Positions 24,343-32,085 of a stretch of 36,994 bases of DNA are shown here, piece by piece. The notes beneath the pieces were generated by a model. It had not been told where the DNA came from, did no database searches, and was given only the letters and a program-made list of their open reading frames with translations. This DNA is from TWA4 sp051879215. GTDB lineage: Bacteria > Bacillota > Clostridia > Lachnospirales > Lachnospiraceae. Numbering within the stretch: the first letter of the stretch is position 1; each line of letters opens with the position of its first letter. Both the position numbers and the translations under genes were made by a program. The stretch is from assembly GCA_051879215.1 (NCBI GenBank), contig JBJELP010000165.1:1-36994 (forward strand), read 5' to 3'.

Positions 24343-25725
24343 CTACTCCTCAACCAGATTTTGCAGCCAGACATCCTTTTTCACCAGCACATATCCGATC
24401 ACACACTTAATCAGATTACTGCCTTCCACCAGAATATACATATATACCGGTGCCATTGTGGTATAACGGCTCAGCACCCATGCAATGGGGAAATTAACAC
24501 CGATTGTAAATCCACAGTCAAAGAAAAATGTTACCACTGTTTTTCCGCCGGATCGGAGGGTAAAATATGCCGCATTCAGAAAGGCATTGACCGGCATATA
24601 AAATGCTGCTACTAATAGAAACTGGGATGCCAGAGATCGGCTCAGTTCACTGACATTATACAGCTTCGGGAAGAACGGCGAGCCCAAAGCTGCAATTACT
24701 GCAATTACTGCACCGCAGAAGATGGAAAAGACAATCATTCTGGTATCGGTTTCTTTTGCTTCTTTCAGGTGTCCTCCGCCCATCAGCTGTCCGACAACAA
24801 TGGAAATGGCACTTCCCATGGAAAGAAACACTGCATTAAACAGGTTGCAGATGGTATTGGAAATATTCATGCCTGCAACCACCTCCAGTCCCCGCACAGA
24901 ATAGCACTGTAAAAGCAATGCTATGCCGCCGGACCAGAGCATTTCATTCAGAAGCAGAGGAAATCCTTTGATAAAAAACTGTTTCACCTGTACAAATGGA
25001 ACCAGAAGGGTTCGATAAAGACCTTCAGTCCATGCAGCAGCTTTACGATGTCTGTGTGCCCAGCTGATCACCAGCGCTGCCTCCACATAACGGGATAAAG
25101 AAGTTGCAATGGCAGCTCCCTGCACACCCAGTTCCGGGAAACCAAAATGACCATAAATCAGAATATAATTAAAAATCAGGTTGACCGCAACAGCTGCCAG
25201 ACCGGCCCGCATGGGTGCTGCGGTTTCTCCGCATTCACGAAGAGTACTGGCATAGACCTGAGCCAGCATAAATGCCGGAAAACCGGCCAGCATGATCATC
25301 AGATACTGTTTTCCATATAATAAAGCAGCGCTTAATGACGTTCCGTCATTTTTCTCATAAAGATAGGAACTGATCAGGGTATCACTTCCAAAACCAAGCA
25401 ATGTCAAAGCGGCAATTACCAGAATCACACCCAGCCATAGTTTATATCGAAAGGTGCTGCGTACCCCTTCCTGATCCATATTTCCAAAATACTGGGCAGT
25501 AAATATACCTGCCCCGGATAAACCACCAAATATGCACAGATTAAAAACAAAAATCAACTGATTAACAATGGCAACACTTGACATCTGTTCCGTGCCCAGA
25601 CGTCCCACCATAATATTGTCCAGCAAATTTACAAAGTTGGTGATGGCATTCTGTACCATAATTGGCACCGCCACTGTCAGAACCATTTTATAAAACTGCC
25701 GGTCTCCAAAATACTTTCTTTTCAT
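24343..25725 (-). CDS. MATE family efflux transporter
   Basis: 460 residues, about 12 helices in two homologous halves. The first half has VPIMVQNAITNFVNLLDNIMVGRLGTEQMSSVAIVNQ and the second half the matching GFPLLLNEMLWSGG and SAISIVVGQLMGGG, typical of the MatE domain. It exports drugs or metabolites using Na+ or H+. GGGGAG precedes the ATG. The AraC gene starts seven bases after its stop, so they are co-transcribed; a link to sugar use is not obvious. Confidence 0.93.
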   Translation of the reverse strand: MKRKYFGDRQFYKMVLTVAVPIMVQNAITNFVNLLDNIMVGRLGTEQMSSVAIVNQLIFVFNLCIFGGLSGAGIFTAQYFGNMDQEGVRSTFRYKLWLGVILVIAALTLLGFGSDTLISSYLYEKNDGTSLSAALLYGKQYLMIMLAGFPAFMLAQVYASTLRECGETAAPMRAGLAAVAVNLIFNYILIYGHFGFPELGVQGAAIATSLSRYVEAALVISWAHRHRKAAAWTEGLYRTLLVPFVQVKQFFIKGFPLLLNEMLWSGGIALLLQCYSVRGLEVVAGMNISNTICNLFNAVFLSMGSAISIVVGQLMGGGHLKEAKETDTRMIVFSIFCGAVIAVIAALGSPFFPKLYNVSELSRSLASQFLLVAAFYMPVNAFLNAAYFTLRSGGKTVVTFFFDCGFTIGVNFPIAWVLSRYTTMAPVYMYILVEGSNLIKCVIGYVLVKKDVWLQNLVEE

Positions 25726-25784
25726 TTTCTCCCCACATTATTGTACTGTAATAACTTCCCTCTTATCTGTTTTCTGCGCAAAAT

Positions 25785-25886
25785 CAAAGGGAGACCGCTC
25801 TGACAACTGCGGTGTTTCCATTATTCATAGATGAACAGCAGCTATGAATAACCGGATAACGGCAACTGTCAGATCGGCTCCCTTTG
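25785..25886. repeat. Long imperfect inverted repeat (about 100 bp)
   Basis: Outer arms of about 25 bases (25785-25810 and 25862-25886) pair with one bulge and about three mismatches; each ends in CAAAGGGAG or CTCCCTTTG. An inner perfect 10-base pair TTATTCATAG (25821-25830) and CTATGAATAA (25842-25851) closes an 11-base loop. It lies between the GH1 stop and the MATE start. It could end GH1 transcription, but T-runs on both sides are weak, so a MITE-like or REP-like element is also possible. Confidence 0.6.
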
Positions 25887-25962
25887 TCAAATACAGATCT
25901 CTGTTTTTCATAAAAACAGCTTCATGTACTATCGTTTTCTGTCATACAGGCAATGGAATCCT

Positions 25963-27411
25963 CTATAACACTTCTCCATTGGTTTCAATTACTTTCTTAT
26001 ACCAGTAGAAAGATTTCTTCTTTGCTCTGGAGAAATCACCTTCATGGTTGTTGTTATAGTTTACATAGATGAAACCGTAACGCTTGTCATACTCACCGGT
26101 GGAAGCGGATACGATATCAATGGGTGCCCACATGGTATAGCCCAGCAGGTCCACGCCATCATATTCTACTGCTTCTTTCATTGCGGCAATATGAGCTGAC
26201 AGATAATCAATACGATACTGGTCATCTACCACATATTCTTCATTACCTTCAATGTATTTATCATATGCACCAAAACCATTTTCAACGATCATCATAGGCA
26301 GTTCAAAACGGTCATTGAACCAGTTCAGGCACCATCTTAAACCGATGGGATCGATCTGCCATCCCCAGTCAGAAGCCTTCAGGTAAGTGTTTCTTACATA
26401 ATCATCTTCTGAGAAATCGAAACTGCGTCCGAAACGACCAGTATACTTTGTTGCAAATGACATATAATATGAGAAACCGATATAATCTACACAGCCTTCT
26501 GCCAGTGCTTTCTCATCTTCCGGAAGAATAAAGTTATCATAACCCTTTCTTTCAAACTTCTTCAGGATATGCTTAGGATAATGTCCGCGTGCATGCACTT
26601 CAACAAACCAGTATTTCTGATGCATTGCCTGCTGTGCATTCAGAACATCTTCCGGTGCACAGGTTGCAGGATAAACACCATTCATCCCGATCATACATCC
26701 GATCTGCGCGTCCGGATCAATTTCATGACATGCCTTTACAGCCAGAGCGGATGCAACCAGTTCATGATGTGCAGATTTGTACATCATGTATTCCATGTCA
26801 TCGCCTTCTTTTACAAGAACTGCACCTTCCTGAACCATGTGATGAGCACCCATATGACGCCATTCTGCCTGGTTGTTGATCTCATTGAATGTCATCCAGT
26901 ATTTTACTTTTCCTTTATAACGTTCAAAGCATACTTTTGCAAATCTTACAAACAGGTCAATACATCTGCGGTCCATAAAACCATTGTATTTCACTGCCAG
27001 ATTGTAAGGCATTTCAAAATGAGATAACGTAATAACCGGCTCAATACCGAGACGCTTCATTTCATCGAACATCTCATCATAAAACTTCAAACCTTCTTCA
27101 TTGGGCTCTGCGTCATCACCATTGGGGAAAATACGGGTCCATGCGATGGAAGTACGGAATGCCTTGAATCCCATCTCTGCCATCAATGCCAGATCTTCTT
27201 TGTAATGGTGGTAAAAATCGATACCGATATGGTTGGGGTAATCTTCGCCTTCGATCACACCATCTGTAATTCTTCTGGGTTTCTTTGTCACATTGTCGCC
27301 GGCAGTCATAACATCCGCAATGGAAACACCTTTGCCGCCTTCCTGCCATGCACCTTCCAGCTGATGGGCAGCAACTGCGCCGCCCCATAAAAAGTCTTTT
27401 CTGAATGCCAT
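25963..27411 (-). CDS. 6-phospho-beta-glucosidase, glycoside hydrolase family 1
   Basis: 482 residues, cytoplasmic. It should split phosphorylated beta-glucosides brought in by a PTS. The start FRKDFLWGGAVAAHQLEGAW is typical. Acid/base E177 is in MTFNEINN and nucleophile E377 in MIVENGFG. The C-terminal SASTGEYDKRYGFIYVN is the phosphate-binding signature that separates 6-phospho enzymes from plain beta-glucosidases. AAGGAG precedes the ATG. No PTS permease is nearby, so its transporter lies elsewhere. A leader hairpin at 27451-27482 and a clear promoter suggest it is regulated. Confidence 0.94.
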   Translation of the reverse strand: MAFRKDFLWGGAVAAHQLEGAWQEGGKGVSIADVMTAGDNVTKKPRRITDGVIEGEDYPNHIGIDFYHHYKEDLALMAEMGFKAFRTSIAWTRIFPNGDDAEPNEEGLKFYDEMFDEMKRLGIEPVITLSHFEMPYNLAVKYNGFMDRRCIDLFVRFAKVCFERYKGKVKYWMTFNEINNQAEWRHMGAHHMVQEGAVLVKEGDDMEYMMYKSAHHELVASALAVKACHEIDPDAQIGCMIGMNGVYPATCAPEDVLNAQQAMHQKYWFVEVHARGHYPKHILKKFERKGYDNFILPEDEKALAEGCVDYIGFSYYMSFATKYTGRFGRSFDFSEDDYVRNTYLKASDWGWQIDPIGLRWCLNWFNDRFELPMMIVENGFGAYDKYIEGNEEYVVDDQYRIDYLSAHIAAMKEAVEYDGVDLLGYTMWAPIDIVSASTGEYDKRYGFIYVNYNNNHEGDFSRAKKKSFYWYKKVIETNGEVL

Positions 27412-27450
27412 CTTGAGTTTCTCCTTTGATAGAAAATACGAACAAATTCC

Positions 27451-27482
27451 GAAACCGATTCAGCGGGGACTCAATCGGTTTC
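27451..27482 (-). promoter_or_regulatory. Leader hairpin / operator of the GH1 gene
   Basis: Perfect 10-base arms GAAACCGATT (27451-27460) and AATCGGTTTC (27473-27482), 12-base loop. It lies about 8 bases after the predicted start of transcription. It could be a repressor site or an RNA element of a BglG-type antiterminator, but there is no T-run after it. Confidence 0.6.
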
Positions 27483-27496
27483 ATTTGTCATTTTTG

Positions 27497-27525
27497 ATTG
27501 TAACATTTTACTATCAGGTTTACAA
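27497..27525 (-). promoter_or_regulatory. Sigma-A promoter of the GH1 gene
   Basis: Minus strand: -35 TTGTAA (27520-27525), 17-base spacer, -10 TACAAT (27497-27502). Confidence 0.65.
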
Positions 27526-27703
27526 GTATTGTTTCCATCTGAAAACCAGTCTATAATTATACTATCTTCACAACACTCCTGATATGATTCCTTCATATCC
27601 AAAGTTAAAGATTGAGGCGCAGCGGTGACTACGACAATTGACGACAACGATACAGATGAAAATTAAAACAAGTATAATATAAAGTGTATTAGTATGGCTT
27701 ATC

Positions 27704-28558
27704 CTAATTATTATTCGCTGTACCGGCATCATGAATATTATAAAACAGTGCACTTCCCAATACGATTACTGCACCGATTAATGCAATAACCCCAATCCTC
27801 TCTCCGCATACCAGTGCCACCAGAATCGGATTCAGAATCGGTTCAATCATGGATATCAGCGATGCAGTTACCGGCTGCACCGTTTCCAGACCCTTTGCCA
27901 GGCAGATAAAAGCCAGACCCATCTGGCAGACTCCCAGCAGCATGCAAAGAAACAGATTCATACCCATAATTTCCGGTTCCTTTACAATGGAAGGAATTGC
28001 GGTAAAGAAACTGATCAGAAAAGAAATCAGAACCGAAGATTCAAAATCACTTCCCGTTATCTTTTTACTGACAAAAACAATTGCATAAAGAAAACCTGAA
28101 AAAACTGCCATCAGATTTCCTGCCATCCCCCCTGCGGAAAGGCTTTCATAAAAGAAGCAGAGAATGCCGAAAAAAGATACCAGACATGCAGCTACTGCTG
28201 CTCTGTCCGGCTTTTTCTTCCAGAACACCCACAGCATAAGTATAATAAAAATCGGCATGGTAAACTGCAGAACAATCGCATTGGCTGCTGTCGTCATCTT
28301 GTTTGCCATAACAAAGGTAAGTGCCATCCCGTAATTTGCCGCTGCCGTAAACAAAACCGGCAGATTTACAACAAATTTGTGATGGATCACTTTCACATAA
28401 ACTGCCATTACCATGAATGCAAACAGACATCGCACACCGTTGATGGAATACGATGACCAGGTATTCAGCTTGATCAGCAGCCCTCCCGTTGCAAAAAAGA
28501 TGGCAGATAAAAGCACAAATACTGTGCCTTTATTGATTGAAATGCTTCCCTCATTCAT
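27704..28558 (-). CDS. DMT superfamily permease (EamA)
   Basis: 284 residues with ten hydrophobic helices in two EamA repeats. The first begins GTVFVLLSAIFFATGGLLIKLNTWSS, and the second holds ISMIEPILNPILVALVCGERIG, the usual end motif (EP...P....L.GE). The family exports or exchanges amino acids, nucleotides or other small metabolites; the substrate cannot be read. GGGAGGAAC precedes the ATG. It is a single gene with its own promoter and no clear terminator before the GH1 region. Confidence 0.93.
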   Translation of the reverse strand: MNEGSISINKGTVFVLLSAIFFATGGLLIKLNTWSSYSINGVRCLFAFMVMAVYVKVIHHKFVVNLPVLFTAAANYGMALTFVMANKMTTAANAIVLQFTMPIFIILMLWVFWKKKPDRAAVAACLVSFFGILCFFYESLSAGGMAGNLMAVFSGFLYAIVFVSKKITGSDFESSVLISFLISFFTAIPSIVKEPEIMGMNLFLCMLLGVCQMGLAFICLAKGLETVQPVTASLISMIEPILNPILVALVCGERIGVIALIGAVIVLGSALFYNIHDAGTANNN

Positions 28559-28590
28559 TATAATCGTTCCTCCCTGTTTTCATCTCCACC

Positions 28591-28614
28591 TGATCAGATG
28601 AATGATCAGATGAA
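28591..28614. repeat. Perfect 12-bp tandem duplication in the DMT gene leader
   Basis: TGATCAGATGAA occurs twice in a row (28591-28602 and 28603-28614). It lies just after the predicted transcription start of the permease gene, each copy containing the palindrome TGATCA. Confidence 0.75.
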
Positions 28615-28624
28615 TGCCTCCTAA

Positions 28625-28653
28625 ATGCTACCACGAATCCAAAGGCTTTTCAA
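28625..28653 (-). promoter_or_regulatory. Sigma-A promoter of the DMT permease
   Basis: Minus strand: -35 TTGAAA (28648-28653), 17-base spacer, -10 TAGCAT (28625-28630). Confidence 0.55.
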
Positions 28654-28736
28654 TCCTCAGTTTATGGTCCGGATCCCCTCGCTAAGATACACAAGCGAGT
28701 TTAAAATTTACAATGAATAGAAAGCTGTATTACGGG

Positions 28737-28828
28737 CAAACTACTGAATATTATATCAGAATCCCGAACAAACTACAGAATACCATATCTGTATTCCGAA
28801 CAAATTGCAGAATACCATTTCAGGAGGT
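28737..28828 (+). repeat. Three 32-bp tandem repeats before a small gene
   Basis: Copies begin at 28737, 28769 and 28801, an exact 32-base period; the third merges into the ribosome site. Each carries CAAA(C/T)T(A/G)C(T/A)GAATA near its start. Copy 2 holds an inverted GAATAC/GTATTC pair. The period is not a multiple of three, so it is not coding. Confidence 0.8.
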
Positions 28829-28835
28829 TTACAAC

Positions 28836-29042
28836 ATGATCAAAAATGAAGAATTGCCCATAGGATTTACTATGGAACTGGCACAGCATTCCGACCAGCT
28901 GAACCAATTTTCCCATATGTCCAAAACAGAACAGGAACAGATTATCCATAAGGCACAAAATGTGCAGTCTCGTGAAGAAATGCGAAATCTTGTGGAATCC
29001 ATCTCAACGCAAAGTTCAGCCGGAAAAGAAGATATCACATAG
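28836..29042 (+). CDS. Small conserved-looking protein, unknown
   Basis: 68 residues, soluble and mostly helical. The pattern LPIGFTMELAQHSDQLNQFSHMSKTEQEQIIHKAQNVQSREEM resembles a widespread small clostridial protein of unknown function that I know only as hypothetical. The start at 28836 follows AGGAGG by 9 bases; an open frame from 28713 runs through the tandem repeats and is not used. It converges with the TIGR03915 gene, 24 bases away, with no terminator between. Confidence 0.7.
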   Translation: MIKNEELPIGFTMELAQHSDQLNQFSHMSKTEQEQIIHKAQNVQSREEMRNLVESISTQSSAGKEDIT

Positions 29043-29066
29043 TTTCAACTATCAGGAAGGAACGTA

Positions 29067-29822
29067 TCACATAAACTCAACCGCATGTTTTCTGCTCCAC
29101 AGCGGATACAGATTTCTTTGCAGGGATTCGTTCTTTCTCTCTTCAATCGCAATACTCCGGAAGAAGGCTTTCCAGAGATCGGTATATGTATCATTCATCT
29201 GCTCTGTTGCAGATAATCGGGACAGTTCTTCTTCCGTCAGAATCCTCAGATAGAAAGGTTCATCTTTGGGATGGATGACTGCTTCCCGGTGGACATCATC
29301 TATGATGACCCAGTACTCGGAAGGCATGCGATCCTGAAAGATGGGACCAAGGGTAATGGCCAGACGGCTTTTCGGCTCAATATGAGCCACATACAGATCC
29401 GCACCCACCTGATGAAATCGCAGGAATTCCTGGAAACGATTGACTTCTTTGCCAAGCCGGGTTCGAATCAGCTGATTGCGCATGATATCCCGATACTGCA
29501 CCATCTGCAAAGCAACAGGGCCGAATTTAAATCCCAGCAGCATACATCTATAGATATTATCCAAAGCATCTTCTTCATATGCCAGGGCGGTAAACGCCAT
29601 ATCTCTGTAAAACCGGGGAGAAATCTTCTGTTTTACAGAACGGATTACCTTTTCCACTTTTTCAGGATCTGGGTCCACATGAATGTATTCGTCAAATAAA
29701 GTCAGCTGCTCAACCGGCTCCAGCTGCAGTCTGATATTCTTATGACCTTTGCCGCTTGCCCATGCATCGTAAATACAGGTAAGCATAGCTTCCAGATGGG
29801 GTTCACAGGTAAAAATATACAT
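29067..29822 (-). CDS. TIGR03915 family putative DNA metabolism/repair protein (DUF4130)
   Basis: 251 residues. It starts MYIFTCEPHLEAMLTCIYDAWASG and has the region MVQYRDIMRNQLIRTRLGKEVNRFQEFLRFHQVG and the ending LYPLWSRKHAVEF, all typical of TIGR03915/DUF4130. The family always goes with the radical SAM protein TIGR03916, here the next gene upstream. In other bacteria this part is often fused to a uracil-DNA glycosylase-like domain (TIGR03914); no such fusion is present. It is thought to act in DNA repair or modification, but the reaction is unknown. AGGATAGGTG precedes the ATG. Confidence 0.88.
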   Translation of the reverse strand: MYIFTCEPHLEAMLTCIYDAWASGKGHKNIRLQLEPVEQLTLFDEYIHVDPDPEKVEKVIRSVKQKISPRFYRDMAFTALAYEEDALDNIYRCMLLGFKFGPVALQMVQYRDIMRNQLIRTRLGKEVNRFQEFLRFHQVGADLYVAHIEPKSRLAITLGPIFQDRMPSEYWVIIDDVHREAVIHPKDEPFYLRILTEEELSRLSATEQMNDTYTDLWKAFFRSIAIEERKNESLQRNLYPLWSRKHAVEFM

Positions 29823-29991
29823 AACACCTATCCTTTACTCCAATCATCAAAATAAAATAAATCAGTTAATCAAGACAGTATACCCATACGAAATGAAAGC
29901 ATACCGACAGATACTGCAATTGACCGATTCCGTAACTAACCAGGATAATAGCAGACCAGTTCAACAGCTGCAGACTGAATAGCTGTCCATT

Positions 29992-31467
29992 TCAACAACT
30001 AACCGTTTCAACAGCCGTCGTATCTGCTGCCATTCCGAAATCAGAAAACAGGTTCATCTGCTGATAGCTCACCGTCTGTCCTTCGATACGGCTGACTTCC
30101 GTCCGTTCCAGACCAATCATCTGCCCCCGGATAAAGCGCTCATCAATGGGTGTGTGATTCATCATCTTCCCATTGCAGGTAATAAAAAACCGGGCCCGTT
30201 TTAAAGCAATATGCATCTTCTTCAGAATCTCGAAGTTAATGCTGCCATATCTTCTGGCTGACAGAATTTTCTTCACTCCAGTCGGTCCTATTCCGGGAAC
30301 GCGAAGCAATTCTTCTGCCGGTGCACGATTGATTTCCACAGGAAAAAGCTCCAGATGCTGAAGTGCCCAGCTGCATTTCGGATCCAGTTTCGGATCAAAA
30401 AACGGATTATCCTTTGTCAGCAGCTCCTCTGCCATAAAACCATAATAACGCATCAGCCAATCGGCCTGATACAGTCGATGTTCTCTCAGAAGGGGAACCG
30501 GAGTCCCGATTTCAGGGAGGTCAGCATCTTCATTCAGCGGAATATATCCGGAATAAAACACTCTTTTCAGATCAAAAGCCTGATACAGACTCTGTGTGGT
30601 TCGAATCAGTTCCAGATCAGTTTCACCGGTGGCACCGATAATCATCTGCGTACTCTGTCCTGCTTCTGCAAAAGAACGGCTGAGGGACAGATCTGCTTTC
30701 TCTGCCGGCAAAGAAAAAGAAACCCGTGACAGAGAATCCGTTTCCACACCGGAAATCCGTCTCGCATCATCCCCCCAGATACTGTGAATCAGATGACGGT
30801 TGATTCCGTCCCTCTCCATCCGGGCATCTTTGCCAATGGCCAGGCGATGTGATGCAATGGTATTGGAAATCTCACTCATGGGACGGAGAATGGTTCTCAT
30901 GCTTTTATGGGGGGCCAGCTTTTTCAGACTCTCCTGGGTCGGCAATTCCATATTCAGACTGACGCGATCTGCCAGAAGACCGATTGAATAGATCAGTTCC
31001 TGTGATGCACCGGGAATCACTTTCGCATGGATATAACCGTTGAAATGGTACTCTGTCCGAAGCTTCCGCAAGGTTTCACACATCTTTTCCATGGTGTAAT
31101 CCGGACTTTTCAGAACACCGGAACTTAAAAACAGACCTTCTATATAGTTTCTTCTGTAAAACTCAATTGTAAGCCGGCATATTTCATCCGGGGTAAAAGC
31201 AGCTCGCGGAATATCATTGCTCTTCCGATTCTTACAGTACTTGCAGTCATATACACAATGATTCGTCATCAGTATCTTCAAAAGAGAAATACAGCGACCA
31301 TCTGCTGCAAATGCATGACAGACTCCTGCTGCACAGGAATTCCCCAACATCCCCTTCTTCCCGCTGCGCTGTACGCCGCTGCTGGTGCAGGCCACATCAT
31401 ACTTTGCCGCATCACTTAAAATAACCAGCTTTTCTTCCATCGTTAACTCTGCCTGAATTTCGTACAT
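29992..31467 (-). CDS. TIGR03916 radical SAM protein, putative DNA modification/repair
   Basis: 491 residues. The 4Fe-4S cluster motif is CVYDCKYC (C71, C75, C78; CxxxCxxC). The SAM-binding and barrel part continues through AGQSTQMIIGATGETD and KRVFYSGYIP. A helix-hairpin-helix DNA-binding motif LLRVPGIGPTGVKKIL sits at about 387-402. More cysteines at 27, 45 and 50 precede the cluster. Compared with what I recall of the family (about 415 residues), a stretch near 214-260 looks inserted. AGAGGTGA precedes the ATG. A promoter with a LexA box lies directly upstream, and the TIGR03915 partner follows after a 169-base gap. Confidence 0.9.
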   Translation of the reverse strand: MYEIQAELTMEEKLVILSDAAKYDVACTSSGVQRSGKKGMLGNSCAAGVCHAFAADGRCISLLKILMTNHCVYDCKYCKNRKSNDIPRAAFTPDEICRLTIEFYRRNYIEGLFLSSGVLKSPDYTMEKMCETLRKLRTEYHFNGYIHAKVIPGASQELIYSIGLLADRVSLNMELPTQESLKKLAPHKSMRTILRPMSEISNTIASHRLAIGKDARMERDGINRHLIHSIWGDDARRISGVETDSLSRVSFSLPAEKADLSLSRSFAEAGQSTQMIIGATGETDLELIRTTQSLYQAFDLKRVFYSGYIPLNEDADLPEIGTPVPLLREHRLYQADWLMRYYGFMAEELLTKDNPFFDPKLDPKCSWALQHLELFPVEINRAPAEELLRVPGIGPTGVKKILSARRYGSINFEILKKMHIALKRARFFITCNGKMMNHTPIDERFIRGQMIGLERTEVSRIEGQTVSYQQMNLFSDFGMAADTTAVETVSC

Positions 31468-31488
31468 ATGTTCTCACCTCTTGCGTCT

Positions 31489-31517
31489 ATTATACAAACT
31501 TATGTTCGTTTTTGCAA
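31489..31517 (-). promoter_or_regulatory. Promoter of the radical SAM repair gene with SOS (LexA) box in the spacer
   Basis: Minus strand: -35 TTGCAA (31512-31517), 17-base spacer, perfect -10 TATAAT (31489-31494). The spacer contains CGAACATAAGTTTG (31495-31508), which fits the Bacillus-type LexA/DinR box CGAACnnnnGTTyG. LexA bound here would block the promoter until DNA damage. Confidence 0.75.
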
Positions 31518-31538
31518 GCACTATTTTGTACAGAATTA

Positions 31539-31583
31539 TAAAAAAAAGCGATGCAGAGGTAACTGACCTTTACCCCGCATCGC
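31539..31583 (-). terminator. Rho-independent terminator of the NifX/MinD operon
   Basis: GCGATGC (31548-31554) pairs with GCATCGC (31577-31583), with an inner GTAA/TTAC. On the minus strand a run of T (31539-31547) follows. Confidence 0.85.
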
Positions 31584-31602
31584 CTGAAAAGCGGATTTCC
31601 TG

Positions 31603-31965
31603 TCATGCATGTCCGCCGCATTCATGGGAATGTTCATGTTCATGACAAATAGAACCGGTGGAAACCAGTTCCCCGCGCAGATAGGTTTCAACCACTTCTG
31701 AAGCATCCCCCTGAACACCGATAATTACTTCCACACCCCGTTCATTGAAAATATCCACAGCACCTCCGCCCATACCGCCGGAAATAATGACCTGCGCACC
31801 ATTGTCTGCCAGATAATTCGGCAGAAATCCGGGACGGTGTCCGGGATTCGGAACAGAATTGACAGAAAGAATCGTTCCGTTATCGGTTTCGTAGAAAATA
31901 AAATTCTCACAATGTCCAAAATGTCCTGCCACACGGTTGCCCATGGCTGCTACTGCAATTTTCAT
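31603..31965 (-). CDS. NifX/NifB-type Fe-Mo cofactor-binding domain protein with His-rich tail
   Basis: 120 residues. The domain (COG1433-like) starts MKIAVAAMGNRVAGHFGHCENF and has IISGGMGGGAVDIFNERGVEVIIGVQGDASEVVETYLRGEL. These small proteins bind iron-sulfur or Fe-Mo clusters. The last 14 residues (CHEHEHSHECGGHA) are a Cys/His-rich tail, likely a second metal site. The start at 31965 has AGGAG nine bases upstream; the ATG six bases earlier is too close. It is the last gene of the operon. No nitrogenase genes are in view, so it works in some other cluster assembly or delivery. Confidence 0.9.
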   Translation of the reverse strand: MKIAVAAMGNRVAGHFGHCENFIFYETDNGTILSVNSVPNPGHRPGFLPNYLADNGAQVIISGGMGGGAVDIFNERGVEVIIGVQGDASEVVETYLRGELVSTGSICHEHEHSHECGGHA

Positions 31966-32085
31966 AATCATACGCTCCTTTTCTTATTCGTAAACCGCTT
32001 CGATAAGCATTTTCTCATTCATATTCTCATTCATACTTCTCTGGTTTGTTCCCCTAAAGCCGAATCCGCTTTTCAATCCATGAAA

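Noticed and set aside
28737..28828. CRISPR array
   Set aside because: The copies are head to tail with no spacers, degenerate, and no cas genes are present.
28713..28835. An N-terminal extension of the small protein beginning at 28713
   Set aside because: It reads across the 32-bp repeats, has no ribosome site, and the ATG at 28836 has an ideal AGGAGG.
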